In this document: piece by piece, positions 1 to 7,190 of the stretch | Layout of the letters: the number at the start of each line of letters is the position of its first letter | Numbering within the stretch: position 1 is the first letter of the stretch | DNA from: Streptomyces griseiscabiei | GTDB lineage: Bacteria; Actinomycetota; Actinomycetes; Streptomycetales; Streptomycetaceae | Length of the DNA: 64,000 nucleotides | Assembly: GCF_020010925.1 (NCBI RefSeq) | Contig: NZ_JAGJBZ010000002.1 | Coordinates: forward strand, 2,852,001-2,916,000 | Direction of reading: 5' to 3' | Notes under the pieces: model-generated | Databases searched by the model: none | The model's input: only the letters and a program-made list of their open reading frames with translations | Told to the model about the DNA's origin: nothing | Translations under genes and position numbers: made by a program

Positions 1-165
1 GAGCCGGTCGCCGGTCTGCTCCCGTGCCCAGCCGGTGAAACGCTCCAGGGCCGCGCGATCGGCCCGCAACCGGGCCGTCGAGTCGCGGCGCTTGGCGAAC
101 GGGCAGTAGGGGCAGTCGTAGTCGCAGGAGGCGAGCGGCCCCCGGTACAGGATCGTCAGGTCCAT
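1..165 (-). CDS. STM4011-family radical SAM protein (N-terminal part, cut by window edge)
   Basis: The 55 visible N-terminal residues start with ATG at 165 and run off the window at base 1. They carry a CxxxCxxC cluster (C14, C18, C21; read as CDYDCPYC), the signature that ligates the [4Fe-4S] cluster of radical SAM enzymes. The N-terminus (MDLTILYRGPLASCDYDCPY) and the position directly after an STM4012-type gene identify it as the STM4011 family, named after the Salmonella locus. It begins 13 bp after the STM4012 stop, so it is the last visible gene of a five-gene operon. The reaction and substrate of the family are unknown to me. The rest of the protein lies outside the window. Confidence 0.85.
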   Translation of the reverse strand, partial: MDLTILYRGPLASCDYDCPYCPFAKRRDSTARLRADRAALERFTGWAREQTGDRL

Positions 166-178
166 GGTCCCGGTCCCG

Positions 179-1555
179 TCACTTCGGCTCGTACGCGGCC
201 ATCGCCGCCCGCACGGCGGGGGAGAAGAAGCCGGGACCGATCGCGTCGGAGTGGGCCAGCCCCTCGGCGGTCAGCCGCAGCAGCCCGCCGCCCGTGCCCG
301 CCTCCGTCAGCCAGCCGCGTGACGCCAGCAGGTCCAGCTCTCGGGGGAAGTCCGCGTACGGGTCCGAGCCGAACCGCCGCCGGTACTCCGCCACCGGCAG
401 CCCCCGCGCCTGCAGCAGCGACTGCAGCAGATGACGGCGCCGCGCCTCGTCCTCGTCGACCACACGGCCGTGCACGGCCCGCCCGAAGTCCTCGGTCACC
501 GTGTAGTCGTCGATGATCGTGCGGATCTGCCCCATGTCCACCGCGTAGTCGAAGGAGTAGTGCACCTTCGAGGTGTACGAACGGGCCCCGCAGCCCAGGC
601 CGATCATGCCGTCGGTCTGGCAGGCGTAGTCGTCCGCGCCCTGCGGTGGCGCGTCCGTCCGGCGGAACATCCGCATGGAGACCTGCTCGTAGCCGTGCGC
701 CAGCAGATGGTCGCGGCCCTCGCGGTAGCGCCGCAGCCGGGCCCCGTCCCAGTCGCGGTCCGCGACCGCAGGGTCCGCGTGGCGGCCGAGACCGGTCAAC
801 GGCCGCACGTACAGCGGATAGAGATAGATCTCCTCCGGCCGCCAGGCGAGGGCCGCGTCCAGCGACAGCCGCCAACTGGCCGCCGTCTGCCCGTCGATGC
901 CGTAGATCAGGTCGATGTTGAGAACCGGGATCGCGGCCTCCCGGATCCGCGCCAGCGCCGCCTCCACGTCGGAGCGCCGCTGCGGTCGTACGGCCGCACG
1001 CGCCTCCTCCGGTACGAAGCTCTGCACCCCGAGGCTCAGCCGGGTGGCGCCCCGCTCGGCCAGGACGGTCAGCCGGTCGGCGGTCGCCGTGGCGGGGGAG
1101 GCCTCCACGGAGAGCGGGATCGCCCGCAGGTCGGCGCCCATGTGCCGCTCGGCGATGTCGCACAGCCGCTCCAGCTCGGCCGCCTCCAGAAAGGTCGGGG
1201 TACCGCCGCCGAACGCGGCGTTCGCGAACCGCGGCGGCTCCGCGTCGCCGAGCGCCTCCCTGACCGCGCGCGCCTGCCGCTCCAGGGCGTCGAGATAGCG
1301 GCCGGTCAGCCCGTCCGGCGCGCCGATCCGGGTGAACAGGTTGCAGAAGCCGCAGCGCACCTCGCAGAACGGGATGTGCGCGTACAGCGACAGCGCCTGC
1401 CGGGACTCCCCGGCCCACAGGTCCGCGAGGAGCGGGGCACCGGGCAGCTCCCGGTAGGCGGTCTTGTGCGGGTAGGCGTACACGTAGTGCTGGTAGGGGC
1501 GAACCGGTGCCCCCGCCTCGGTCCCCGCCTCGGTCTCGGTCTCGGTCACTGTCAT
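179..1555 (-). CDS. STM4012-family radical SAM protein (coproporphyrinogen dehydrogenase-like)
   Basis: The predicted protein has 458 residues and begins MTVTETETEAG. Its CxxxCxxC motif (C64, C68, C71; CEVRCGFC) follows 'LYAHIPF', the arrangement seen in HemN/HemW-type radical SAM enzymes, and later segments (FGGGTPTF, SLGVQSF, NIDLIYGIDGQT) are also typical of that superfamily. The ATG at 1555 overlaps the STM4013 stop as ATGA, which favours this start over longer upstream frames. HemN-like sequence does not prove haem biosynthesis. In this locus the partners are a second radical SAM protein, an ATP-grasp protein and a phosphatase-fold protein, which looks more like modification of a protein, peptide or small molecule. 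The biochemical role is unknown. Confidence 0.88.
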   Translation of the reverse strand: MTVTETETEAGTEAGAPVRPYQHYVYAYPHKTAYRELPGAPLLADLWAGESRQALSLYAHIPFCEVRCGFCNLFTRIGAPDGLTGRYLDALERQARAVREALGDAEPPRFANAAFGGGTPTFLEAAELERLCDIAERHMGADLRAIPLSVEASPATATADRLTVLAERGATRLSLGVQSFVPEEARAAVRPQRRSDVEAALARIREAAIPVLNIDLIYGIDGQTAASWRLSLDAALAWRPEEIYLYPLYVRPLTGLGRHADPAVADRDWDGARLRRYREGRDHLLAHGYEQVSMRMFRRTDAPPQGADDYACQTDGMIGLGCGARSYTSKVHYSFDYAVDMGQIRTIIDDYTVTEDFGRAVHGRVVDEDEARRRHLLQSLLQARGLPVAEYRRRFGSDPYADFPRELDLLASRGWLTEAGTGGGLLRLTAEGLAHSDAIGPGFFSPAVRAAMAAYEPK

Positions 1556-2442
1556 GCGGACGGCTCCAGGAAGAAGTGGCTGTAGGGGACGGTCCACACG
1601 GCCTCGTGGCCGAGGCGGTGCCCGGTGTAGCCGTCCTCGCCGTAGGCGGTGCCGTGGTCGGAACAGACGACGGCGAAGCAGCGGCGCCGGGAACTCATCG
1701 CCGCGAAGAGCCGCCCGACATGCCGGTCGACGTACTCCAGGGCCGCCGCGTGTGTGGCCGGACCGTCGCCCGCCTCCCGCGTGGCGCCCGGCAGATGGAA
1801 CCAGTTCGGCTGGTGCAGCGCCGAGGCGTTGACGAAGAGGAACAGCCGCTGCCCGGCGGGCAGTTCGGCCACGATCCGCTCGGCGCGGGCCACCTGGGAC
1901 TCGAAGGACGTCGGTGACGCCACGGAGAACTCCGGCTCCCAGTGGCTCTCCTGGAACATGCCCGGCAGGACACCGCCGAGCGCCCCCTGCTTGTTGAAGA
2001 AGCCGACCCCGCCGACGCACACCGTGCGATAGCCGTGCCCGGCGAGCGCCGACACCAGGTCGGGGCTGTCGAAGACGAAGGTGCGCCCCGCGGTCGTCTC
2101 ACTGCCGGCGAACCGGCTCGCGAAGAGCCGCGGATGTGGTCCCGGCGCCGCCGGCGTCGGCAGGAACCCCGCGAACATCGCCTGGTGCGAGGCGTAGGTG
2201 AAGCTGCCGGGCGCGTGCCGCTTCTCCCAGACGCCGCCCGGCAGCCGGGCGGACAGGTTCGGCAGCCGGCCCGCCGCCGCCAGCTCCACGGCCACGTCGT
2301 ACCGCAGGGTGTCGAGGGTGAGCAGCAGCAGGTCGTCGCGGCCCACCACCTCGTTCATGTCGGGCATGTCCGGCGAGGCGGGTGCGGTGGGTGCGGTGGG
2401 TGCGGCCGTCGTGTCGGCGTCGGCCGGGTCAGAAGGGTGCAT
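1552..2442 (-). CDS. STM4013/SEN3800-family hydrolase (alkaline phosphatase/sulfatase fold)
   Basis: The protein has 296 residues. An N-terminal metal-site motif (LLLLTLDTLRYDV, D44), a nucleophile region (APGSFTYASHQAMFAGFLP) and a C-terminal metal motif (VVCSDHG, then GHEAVWTVP) give the alkaline-phosphatase/sulfatase superfamily layout. Aligned with sulfatases, the nucleophile position holds Thr (T82), not the Cys or Ser that is converted to formylglycine. It is therefore better read as a phosphatase or phospho-group transferase than as a sulfatase. The start overlaps the end of the ATP-grasp gene by 14 bp and the stop overlaps the STM4012 start. Residues 1-30 are Ala/Pro/Thr-rich, and Met26 or Met29 could be the true start. 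The substrate is unknown. Confidence 0.8.
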   Translation of the reverse strand: MHPSDPADADTTAAPTAPTAPASPDMPDMNEVVGRDDLLLLTLDTLRYDVAVELAAAGRLPNLSARLPGGVWEKRHAPGSFTYASHQAMFAGFLPTPAAPGPHPRLFASRFAGSETTAGRTFVFDSPDLVSALAGHGYRTVCVGGVGFFNKQGALGGVLPGMFQESHWEPEFSVASPTSFESQVARAERIVAELPAGQRLFLFVNASALHQPNWFHLPGATREAGDGPATHAAALEYVDRHVGRLFAAMSSRRRCFAVVCSDHGTAYGEDGYTGHRLGHEAVWTVPYSHFFLEPSA

Positions 2443-3631
2443 GGTCTTTCCTTGCCTGGGGGTGGTGCTGGGGTGCCGGGAGCAGGGCGCTCCGCACCGC
2501 CGTGAGCTGGGCCGTGTAGGTGTCCAGGCCCTCCGCCGGGCCGCCCGGCAGTCCGGTCAGCCGGGGCAGGAGATCGCCGAAGGCGTTGACCTCGCCCACG
2601 GCGAACCGGCGCCAGCCGATCGCCGGGAGCAGATCCACGCCGACGCACAGCGTGCCCGGGAAGCAGGCTGCGGCCCGCTCACAGATGTCGAGCGCCTGCC
2701 GCCAGCGGTCGCCCGCCGCGTCCACGACCGGGCCCAGATCGCCCCGCGTCCCGCCGAGATGGAGGTTGGTCATCGGGAAACGGCTGGTGCGGACCACGGC
2801 ATGGGTGGCCCGGCCCGCCACCACCAGGACCCGCAGATCGGCGGATCTGCCGTGCGCGGAGGCCTTCGGCAGCCAGCGCTCGATGTGCAGACCGTCGGCC
2901 GCGAGGGTGTCGACGATGCCGGCGATCTCCCGCTCGTCCGTGTAGCGCCGCACCCGCAGGGAGTTGTGCAGCCGGGGCGGGGCGTGCAGTCCCCCGTCGG
3001 GGGCCACCTCCACGGACGTCGTGGCCCTGATCCGGCCGCCGGGTCGCCCCGCCGAGGACGAGGTCCCCGACGACTCGACGGCCAGCACGCCGGACGCGGA
3101 GGACCCGTGGGCCGGCTTCACGAAGACCCGCGGCATGCCGTGCTCCCGCATCGCCGCCCGTACGTCGTCCCAGCCGCGCACCGGCGGCGCGTCACCCGAG
3201 GTGGGCGACGGGGGCACCGGCACCCCCGCCGCGTCGAGCCGCGCGTGGCACAGCCGCTTGTCGAACAGCACCGGCAGATCCGCCGGATCGTCCAGCCGCA
3301 CCCCGCCCCGCAACGAACCCACCGCGGCCAGGAACCGGGCGTACCAGACGGCCGAACCCTCCACCCGCGTCGGATCGTCGACATCCCGCAGCAGCCGGTC
3401 CACCTCCGCGTTCTCGCCCGGCGAGTCCAGCCGCACGATCTCGTCGTCGGCGAAGTCGTGGCCGCCGTCGCGCAGCACGTCCCGCCACTCGACGACCCGG
3501 GGTGTCCCGGCACCGGCCGCCTCGGCCGCCGCGACGAACAGCCCGACCCGCCGGTTCTCCCCGTTCCCGACGACCACCCATCTGCGCGGACCGGGCCCCA
3601 CTCCCGCCGCACCACGCCAACCGGACACCAC
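2429..3631 (-). CDS. STM4014-family protein, ATP-grasp-like
   Basis: The protein has 400 residues and starts at a GTG (3631) followed directly by another GTG, with a G-rich ribosome-binding site just upstream. Segments typical of ATP-grasp ligases can be seen: an N-terminal Rossmann-like stretch (RWVVVGNGENRR), FVKPAHGSSASGVLAVE with the ATP-contacting Lys, and a C-terminal acidic metal site (GVDLLP and VGEVNAFGDLLP). ATP-grasp enzymes join a carboxylate, activated as acyl-phosphate, to an amine or thiol. The partners here are radical SAM and phosphatase-fold proteins, so a modification pathway is plausible. It lies 33 bp after the LRR gene and overlaps the next gene. The substrate is not predictable from sequence. 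Confidence 0.8.
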   Translation of the reverse strand: MVSGWRGAAGVGPGPRRWVVVGNGENRRVGLFVAAAEAAGAGTPRVVEWRDVLRDGGHDFADDEIVRLDSPGENAEVDRLLRDVDDPTRVEGSAVWYARFLAAVGSLRGGVRLDDPADLPVLFDKRLCHARLDAAGVPVPPSPTSGDAPPVRGWDDVRAAMREHGMPRVFVKPAHGSSASGVLAVESSGTSSSAGRPGGRIRATTSVEVAPDGGLHAPPRLHNSLRVRRYTDEREIAGIVDTLAADGLHIERWLPKASAHGRSADLRVLVVAGRATHAVVRTSRFPMTNLHLGGTRGDLGPVVDAAGDRWRQALDICERAAACFPGTLCVGVDLLPAIGWRRFAVGEVNAFGDLLPRLTGLPGGPAEGLDTYTAQLTAVRSALLPAPQHHPQARKDHAPF

Positions 3632-3664
3632 ACGCCCCCCTTTCGCCCCCGTACCCCTACGCGC

Positions 3665-4633
3665 TCACTCGCCCACCGCTACGAACCGCCAGACCGTGCC
3701 GTCCTCCTCCTCGTCCGACTCGGCGTCGTCGGTGTCGACGTCGACCTGGACCCCCTCGGCCTCCAGGGAGTCCCGGAGGCGGTCGCGTATCGCCGCGCTC
3801 AGGTAGTTGTGGTGCAGGTCCAGCGTGGTGAGGTGGGTCAGCGGCTGGCCCGTGAGCAGCGCGGTCGCGCCGTCGTCGGTGAGGATGCCCATCGACACGT
3901 CCAGGACGTCGAGGCGGGCCACCACCGGCGCGGAGGCGAGGGCCGCGCAGATGTCGTCCTGGATCTCGCTGTTGCGCAGCGCCAGATGCTTGAGGGCCGG
4001 CAGCCGGGTGCCCGCGAGGATCGGCGCCAGGTCGGCCATCTCGCAGTCGCCGCCGTACTCGGGGGTGCCCAGCCACAGGTCCAGCTCGACCAGGGCCGGC
4101 AGATCACTGCCCGCGACGCCCCGGACCGCCTCCACGGGCATACCGCCGGTCTCGACCGTCAGTGTCCTCAGCCGCTCGTGCCGCAGCGTCGGGAACACCA
4201 GCCCCTGGCCGCCGCGCACCCCGAACTCCTCCAGCCGGGGGAAGGCCTCCAGCAGCGGGCCCACATCGCCCTGGTTGATCCAGGAGATCTCGCACTCCTC
4301 CATGACGATGTCGCCGAGGAACAGCGCGCGCAGCGAGGGCAGCCGGTCCTTCGCCGCCACCAGGGCCTCGACGATCCCCTCGGGGCCGCTCTCGTACGCT
4401 TCGCTCCAGGCACCCACGACGAGCGCCCGCACCTTCTCGGTGTCGACGGAGGCCAGGAACCGGGCGAACGCCGCCTCCCACTCCTCCTCGCTGTCGTACG
4501 AGTCCACCGCGATGCTCCAGGCCACCGACTCGGCGGCGGGCAGGTGCGCGGCACCCTCCGGGCCCTTCACCGACTTGGGAAAGCGGTGGACCGGCAGGCC
4601 GTGGAAATCCTCCAGATGGCTCCCGATGGTCAT
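3665..4633 (-). CDS. STM4015-family leucine-rich-repeat protein
   Basis: The protein has 322 residues, is soluble and lacks a signal peptide. The middle (about residues 95-270) contains irregular leucine-rich repeats (LPSLRALFLGD, FPRLEEFGV, LPALVELDLWLG, LPALKHLALRNSEI, LTTLDLHHNYLS), which suggests a curved protein-binding surface. After an acidic linker rich in Asp and Glu it ends with a basic/aromatic tail (WRFVAVGE). It is the first gene of the STM4015-4011 operon, and a near-match DNA-damage-type promoter lies about 100 bp upstream. It could be a scaffold, or the protein acted on by the radical SAM and ATP-grasp enzymes. The second idea is inference only. Confidence 0.82.
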   Translation of the reverse strand: MTIGSHLEDFHGLPVHRFPKSVKGPEGAAHLPAAESVAWSIAVDSYDSEEEWEAAFARFLASVDTEKVRALVVGAWSEAYESGPEGIVEALVAAKDRLPSLRALFLGDIVMEECEISWINQGDVGPLLEAFPRLEEFGVRGGQGLVFPTLRHERLRTLTVETGGMPVEAVRGVAGSDLPALVELDLWLGTPEYGGDCEMADLAPILAGTRLPALKHLALRNSEIQDDICAALASAPVVARLDVLDVSMGILTDDGATALLTGQPLTHLTTLDLHHNYLSAAIRDRLRDSLEAEGVQVDVDTDDAESDEEEDGTVWRFVAVGE

Positions 4634-4734
4634 GTGCGCCCCGCCCCTTCGTTCCCTGTCCGAGGGCGGTCACCGAGCCCGTGCCCGGTCCGCCCGCTGC
4701 GCACCCGGAGCACACAGCGGCGCCGGGTACGGGA

Positions 4735-4757
4735 GTTCTACCAAGAACGACTGACAA
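4735..4757 (-). promoter_or_regulatory. Near-match PafBC/RecA-NDp-type promoter facing STM4015
   Basis: On the minus strand TTGTCAGTC (4757-4749), an 8-bp spacer and TAGAAC (4740-4735) match the DNA-damage promoter pattern TTGTCRGTG-N8-TANNNT at 13 of its 15 element bases counting N as free. Mismatches are the ninth base of the -35-like box and the final T of the -10. It points at the STM4015 operon with a predicted leader of about 95 nt. The call is weaker than for the facing copy at 4864-4886. Confidence 0.45.
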
Positions 4758-4863
4758 CGTGTGCGGCGGACCCCTGTCCTGTGGACAAACATCGGCCCCC
4801 GGTCCTGTGGACAACCGTCGCGCCCGCCCCGGCGAACGCTCCGCGAGGGCCGGTCGGGGCCCG

Positions 4864-4886
4864 TTGTCAGTGCCTGCCCCTACGTT
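4864..4886 (+). promoter_or_regulatory. PafBC/RecA-NDp-type promoter (DNA-damage response) for the GDVL/DUF6745 genes
   Basis: TTGTCAGTG (4864-4872), exactly 8 bp, then TACGTT (4881-4886) fits TTGTCRGTG-N8-TANNNT at every defined position. This is the LexA-independent DNA-repair promoter known from actinobacterial recA and bound by PafBC. Transcription would begin near 4893, about 35 nt before the ATG at 4927. Short direct repeats of GTCCTGTGG also occur at about 4776, 4802 and 4888; their meaning is unknown. Confidence 0.7.
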
Positions 4887-4926
4887 CGTCCTGTGGCACG
4901 GCCTGTGCCCGACGGGAGGGAGACCC

Positions 4927-5253
4927 ATGTACCGGCAAGGAGACGTCCTCATCGCGCCGTTGGCGGAGAGCGCCGTGCCCGGTGGCGCGCTCGACGCGGC
5001 CTCGGAGCCCCGTGACGGGCGCGGCCGGCTCGTCCTCGCCCTCGGCGAGGTCACCGGTCACGCGCACGCCGTGGTCGGCCCCGGCCGTCTGATCCGCGAG
5101 TCGACCGCGTTCGGACCGATGCTGCTGCACGTCCCGGAGGGCGCCCGTGTCGTCCACGAGGAGCACGCGGCCATCTCGCTGCCCAAGGGCTGGTATCGGG
5201 TGATACGGCAGCGCGAGTACGTACCGGGGTCGGTGCGGATCGTCGCGGACTGA
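4927..5253 (+). CDS. Small conserved protein of the 'GDVL' type, partner of a DUF6745 protein
   Basis: The protein has 108 residues, starting MYRQGDVLIAPL after a strong ribosome-binding site (GGGAGGGAG). It looks like a compact beta-rich domain (GEVTGHAHAVV, then LPKGWYRVIRQREYVPG). I recall such short 'QGDVL' proteins next to DUF6745/LRR proteins in actinobacteria, but no activity is known to me. There is no signal peptide or membrane segment. It lies downstream of a full match to the actinobacterial DNA-damage promoter and 66 bp before the DUF6745-like gene, so the two are probably co-transcribed and damage-inducible. His and Gly in the GHAHAVVGPG segment could form a metal or nucleotide site, but this is speculative. 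Confidence 0.7.
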   Translation: MYRQGDVLIAPLAESAVPGGALDAASEPRDGRGRLVLALGEVTGHAHAVVGPGRLIRESTAFGPMLLHVPEGARVVHEEHAAISLPKGWYRVIRQREYVPGSVRIVAD

Positions 5254-5319
5254 CGCGACGGTGCGACGGCGCGACCGCGCGACGACACGAAGGCACAGGG
5301 GCGGGACAGGGACAGGACG

Positions 5320-6408
5320 ATGACCGAGGGGAACGGCGTGACGGAACAGGGCGGTTGGCGGGCGGTGGCCGCGGCCACCGGAGCGGGTGACCGGGCGCGG
5401 GCCGAGGCGGGCGTACGGCTCGCCTACCGGCGGGCGGGGCTGCGGGAACCGGAGCGGATCGTGTGGGCCCGCTCGCCTCTGGAAGCGGTACGCCTGCTGT
5501 CGGGCCGACCGGCGGAGGACGGCGAGGCGCCGCCGACGACCGGATCGACCGCAGAGACCGCAGAGACCGGCGTGACCGCGGAGACCGGGGCGAGTGTCCG
5601 TGACGCCGTCCGCAACAGACCCGTCGCCGCCGCACGCGCCGCGCTGCACTCCCGTCTGGGCCCCACCGGCTGGGGCGACCACTGGCGGGCGACGGGCGCC
5701 GACCTGTGGGAGACGACCCGGCCGCTCGTCGACCGCGTCCGCACCGGCGTCGTCGAGGCGCTGGCCCCCGGCGGCCGCAAGGAGGAGACCGGCATCCGGC
5801 TTCTGCTCCTGGACGCGGTCCTGGGCCAGCACGACGCTCCCTGGCTGGCCGCCCTGGACGACGCCCCGGGTCTCGACGGACTCGCCGAGGTGGCCCGCAC
5901 GGCGGGCTGGTGGTGGCCGTACGAGAAGGTCGCGGTCGTCGCCGAGTGGCCCGTGGAACTGCACCGCGACGAGGCGGGCCGGCTCGACCGGGGCGACGGG
6001 CCCGCGCTCGCCTACGCCGACGGCTTCGCCCTGCACGCCTGGCGCGGCCTGCCCGTCCCCGGTGAGTTCCTGGACCGGCTGGGCACGCTGACCCCCGAGC
6101 TGATCCGCGCCGAGGAGAACGCGGAACTGCGCCGCGTGATGCTGGAGTTCTACGGCTACGACCGCTACCTGGACGAGGCCGGGGCACGGCCGGTGCACCG
6201 CGACGAGACGGGCGTGCTCTGGCGCATCGCCCTGCCGGGCGACGAGGACGTGGTGATGGTGGAGGTCGTCAACTCCACGCCGGAGCCGGACGGCACGAGC
6301 CGCACCTACTGGCTGCGGGTGCCGCCCACCACGACCACGGCCCGGGAGGGGGTGGCCTGGACGTTCGGCCTGAGCGCGGAGGCGTACGAGCCGCTGCGGC
6401 AGACCTGA
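5320..6408 (+). CDS. DUF6745-domain-like protein
   Basis: The protein has 362 residues with no signal peptide or membrane segment. The C-terminal third (LEFYGYDRYLDEAGARPVHRDETGVLWRIAL, then VEVVNSTPEPDGTSRTYWLRVPP) matches my memory of DUF6745 proteins. A Trp-rich central part (WWWPYEKVAVVAEWPVELHRDEAGRL) lies before it. It is in tandem with the GDVL protein and divergent from the STM4015-4011 operon. The start ATG at 5320 follows a G/A-rich stretch (gggacagggacagg). The function is not characterised. A family of this type, adjacent to LRR and radical SAM genes and under a damage-type promoter, may be part of a stress or defence unit; this is inference. Confidence 0.68.
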   Translation: MTEGNGVTEQGGWRAVAAATGAGDRARAEAGVRLAYRRAGLREPERIVWARSPLEAVRLLSGRPAEDGEAPPTTGSTAETAETGVTAETGASVRDAVRNRPVAAARAALHSRLGPTGWGDHWRATGADLWETTRPLVDRVRTGVVEALAPGGRKEETGIRLLLLDAVLGQHDAPWLAALDDAPGLDGLAEVARTAGWWWPYEKVAVVAEWPVELHRDEAGRLDRGDGPALAYADGFALHAWRGLPVPGEFLDRLGTLTPELIRAEENAELRRVMLEFYGYDRYLDEAGARPVHRDETGVLWRIALPGDEDVVMVEVVNSTPEPDGTSRTYWLRVPPTTTTAREGVAWTFGLSAEAYEPLRQT

Positions 6409-6430
6409 GTCCCGTCGCCGCCCTGGCGGG

Positions 6431-7051
6431 TCATTCGAAGCGTGAGGTGTCGCCCGCGCCCTTGCGGATGATCTCGGCCTCGCCGCTGGAGAAGTCGATG
6501 ACGGTCGTCGGCTCCGTGCCGCAGTCCCCGGAGTCCACGACCGCGTCGACGAGGTAGTCGAGGCGTTCCTTGATCTCCCAGCCCTGCGTCAGCGGCTCCT
6601 CCTCGTCGGGGAGCAGCAGGGTGCTGGAGACGAGCGGCTCGCCCAGCTCCGCGAGCAGGGCCTGGGCCACGCGGTGGTCGGGGATGCGCACCCCGACGGT
6701 CTTCTTCTTGGGGTGCAGGAGCTTGCGGGGCACCTCCCTGGTCGCGGGGAGGATGAAGGTGTAGCTGCCGGGCGTGGACGCCTTCACGGCACGGAACACG
6801 TCGTTGTCGACGTGCACGAACTGCCCCAGCTGCGCGAAGTTCTCGCACACCAGGGTGAAGTGGTGCCGGTCGTCGAGCTGCCGGATCGTGCGGATCCGCT
6901 CGATCCCGTCACGACTGCCCAGCTGGCACCCCAGCGCGAAGCACGAGTCCGTCGGATACGCGATGAGCCCACCCTGACGAATGCTGTCGGCCACCTGCCC
7001 GATGGCACGCGGCTGGGGATTGTCGGGGTGCACGTCGTAGTACTTGGCCAT
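6431..7051 (-). CDS. Sua5/YciO/YrdC-family protein (YciO-like)
   Basis: The protein has 206 residues. GGLIAYPTDSCFALGC, TLVCENFAQL, VRIPDHRVAQAL and LVSSTLLLPDEEE are the conserved blocks of the Sua5/YrdC fold that binds ATP and RNA. Members called TsaC make threonylcarbamoyl-AMP for tRNA t6A37. The region RTIRQLDDRHHFTLV resembles the YciO branch, which lacks the usual K-x-R motif, so the essential t6A role is less certain. It ends 22 bp from the convergent DUF6745-like gene. An actinobacterial genome usually has a separate Sua5 near prfA, and this would be a paralogue. Confidence 0.85.
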   Translation of the reverse strand: MAKYYDVHPDNPQPRAIGQVADSIRQGGLIAYPTDSCFALGCQLGSRDGIERIRTIRQLDDRHHFTLVCENFAQLGQFVHVDNDVFRAVKASTPGSYTFILPATREVPRKLLHPKKKTVGVRIPDHRVAQALLAELGEPLVSSTLLLPDEEEPLTQGWEIKERLDYLVDAVVDSGDCGTEPTTVIDFSSGEAEIIRKGAGDTSRFE

Positions 7052-7104
7052 TCCCCGAGCCTATGCCGCCAGGGGGGAACTTGTGGCTGCCGCCCGGCCG
7101 CAAG

Positions 7105-7150
7105 CCTTTCAGGGGCGCGGGGAACTGCGCGAGCGGCCACGACGAACTCG
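7105..7150. repeat. Streptomyces-type dispersed intergenic repeat (GGGGCGCGGGGAACTGCGCG core)
   Basis: The 139-bp gap between the YciO-like gene and fprA contains CTTTCAGGGGCGCGGGGAAC followed by TGCGCGAGC and a GACGAACTCGCAG tail. From memory, this core recurs many times between genes in Streptomyces genomes. It can form a G/C hairpin (GCGCGGGG...CTGCGC) and may act as a terminator or small RNA. I cannot check copy number here. Confidence 0.5.
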
Positions 7151-7190
7151 CAGCCGAACAGCCAACGCGCAGTCCCCGTTCCCCGTCCCC

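Noticed and set aside
1552..2442. Formylglycine-dependent sulfatase
   Set aside because: The nucleophile position holds Thr and the C/S-x-P-x-R signature is absent.
2198..5092. A plus-strand open frame of 964 codons crossing STM4013, STM4014 and STM4015
   Set aside because: It is antisense to five overlapping, family-recognisable genes. High GC makes long spurious frames common, and its translation is Arg/Pro/Gly/His-rich without any domain.
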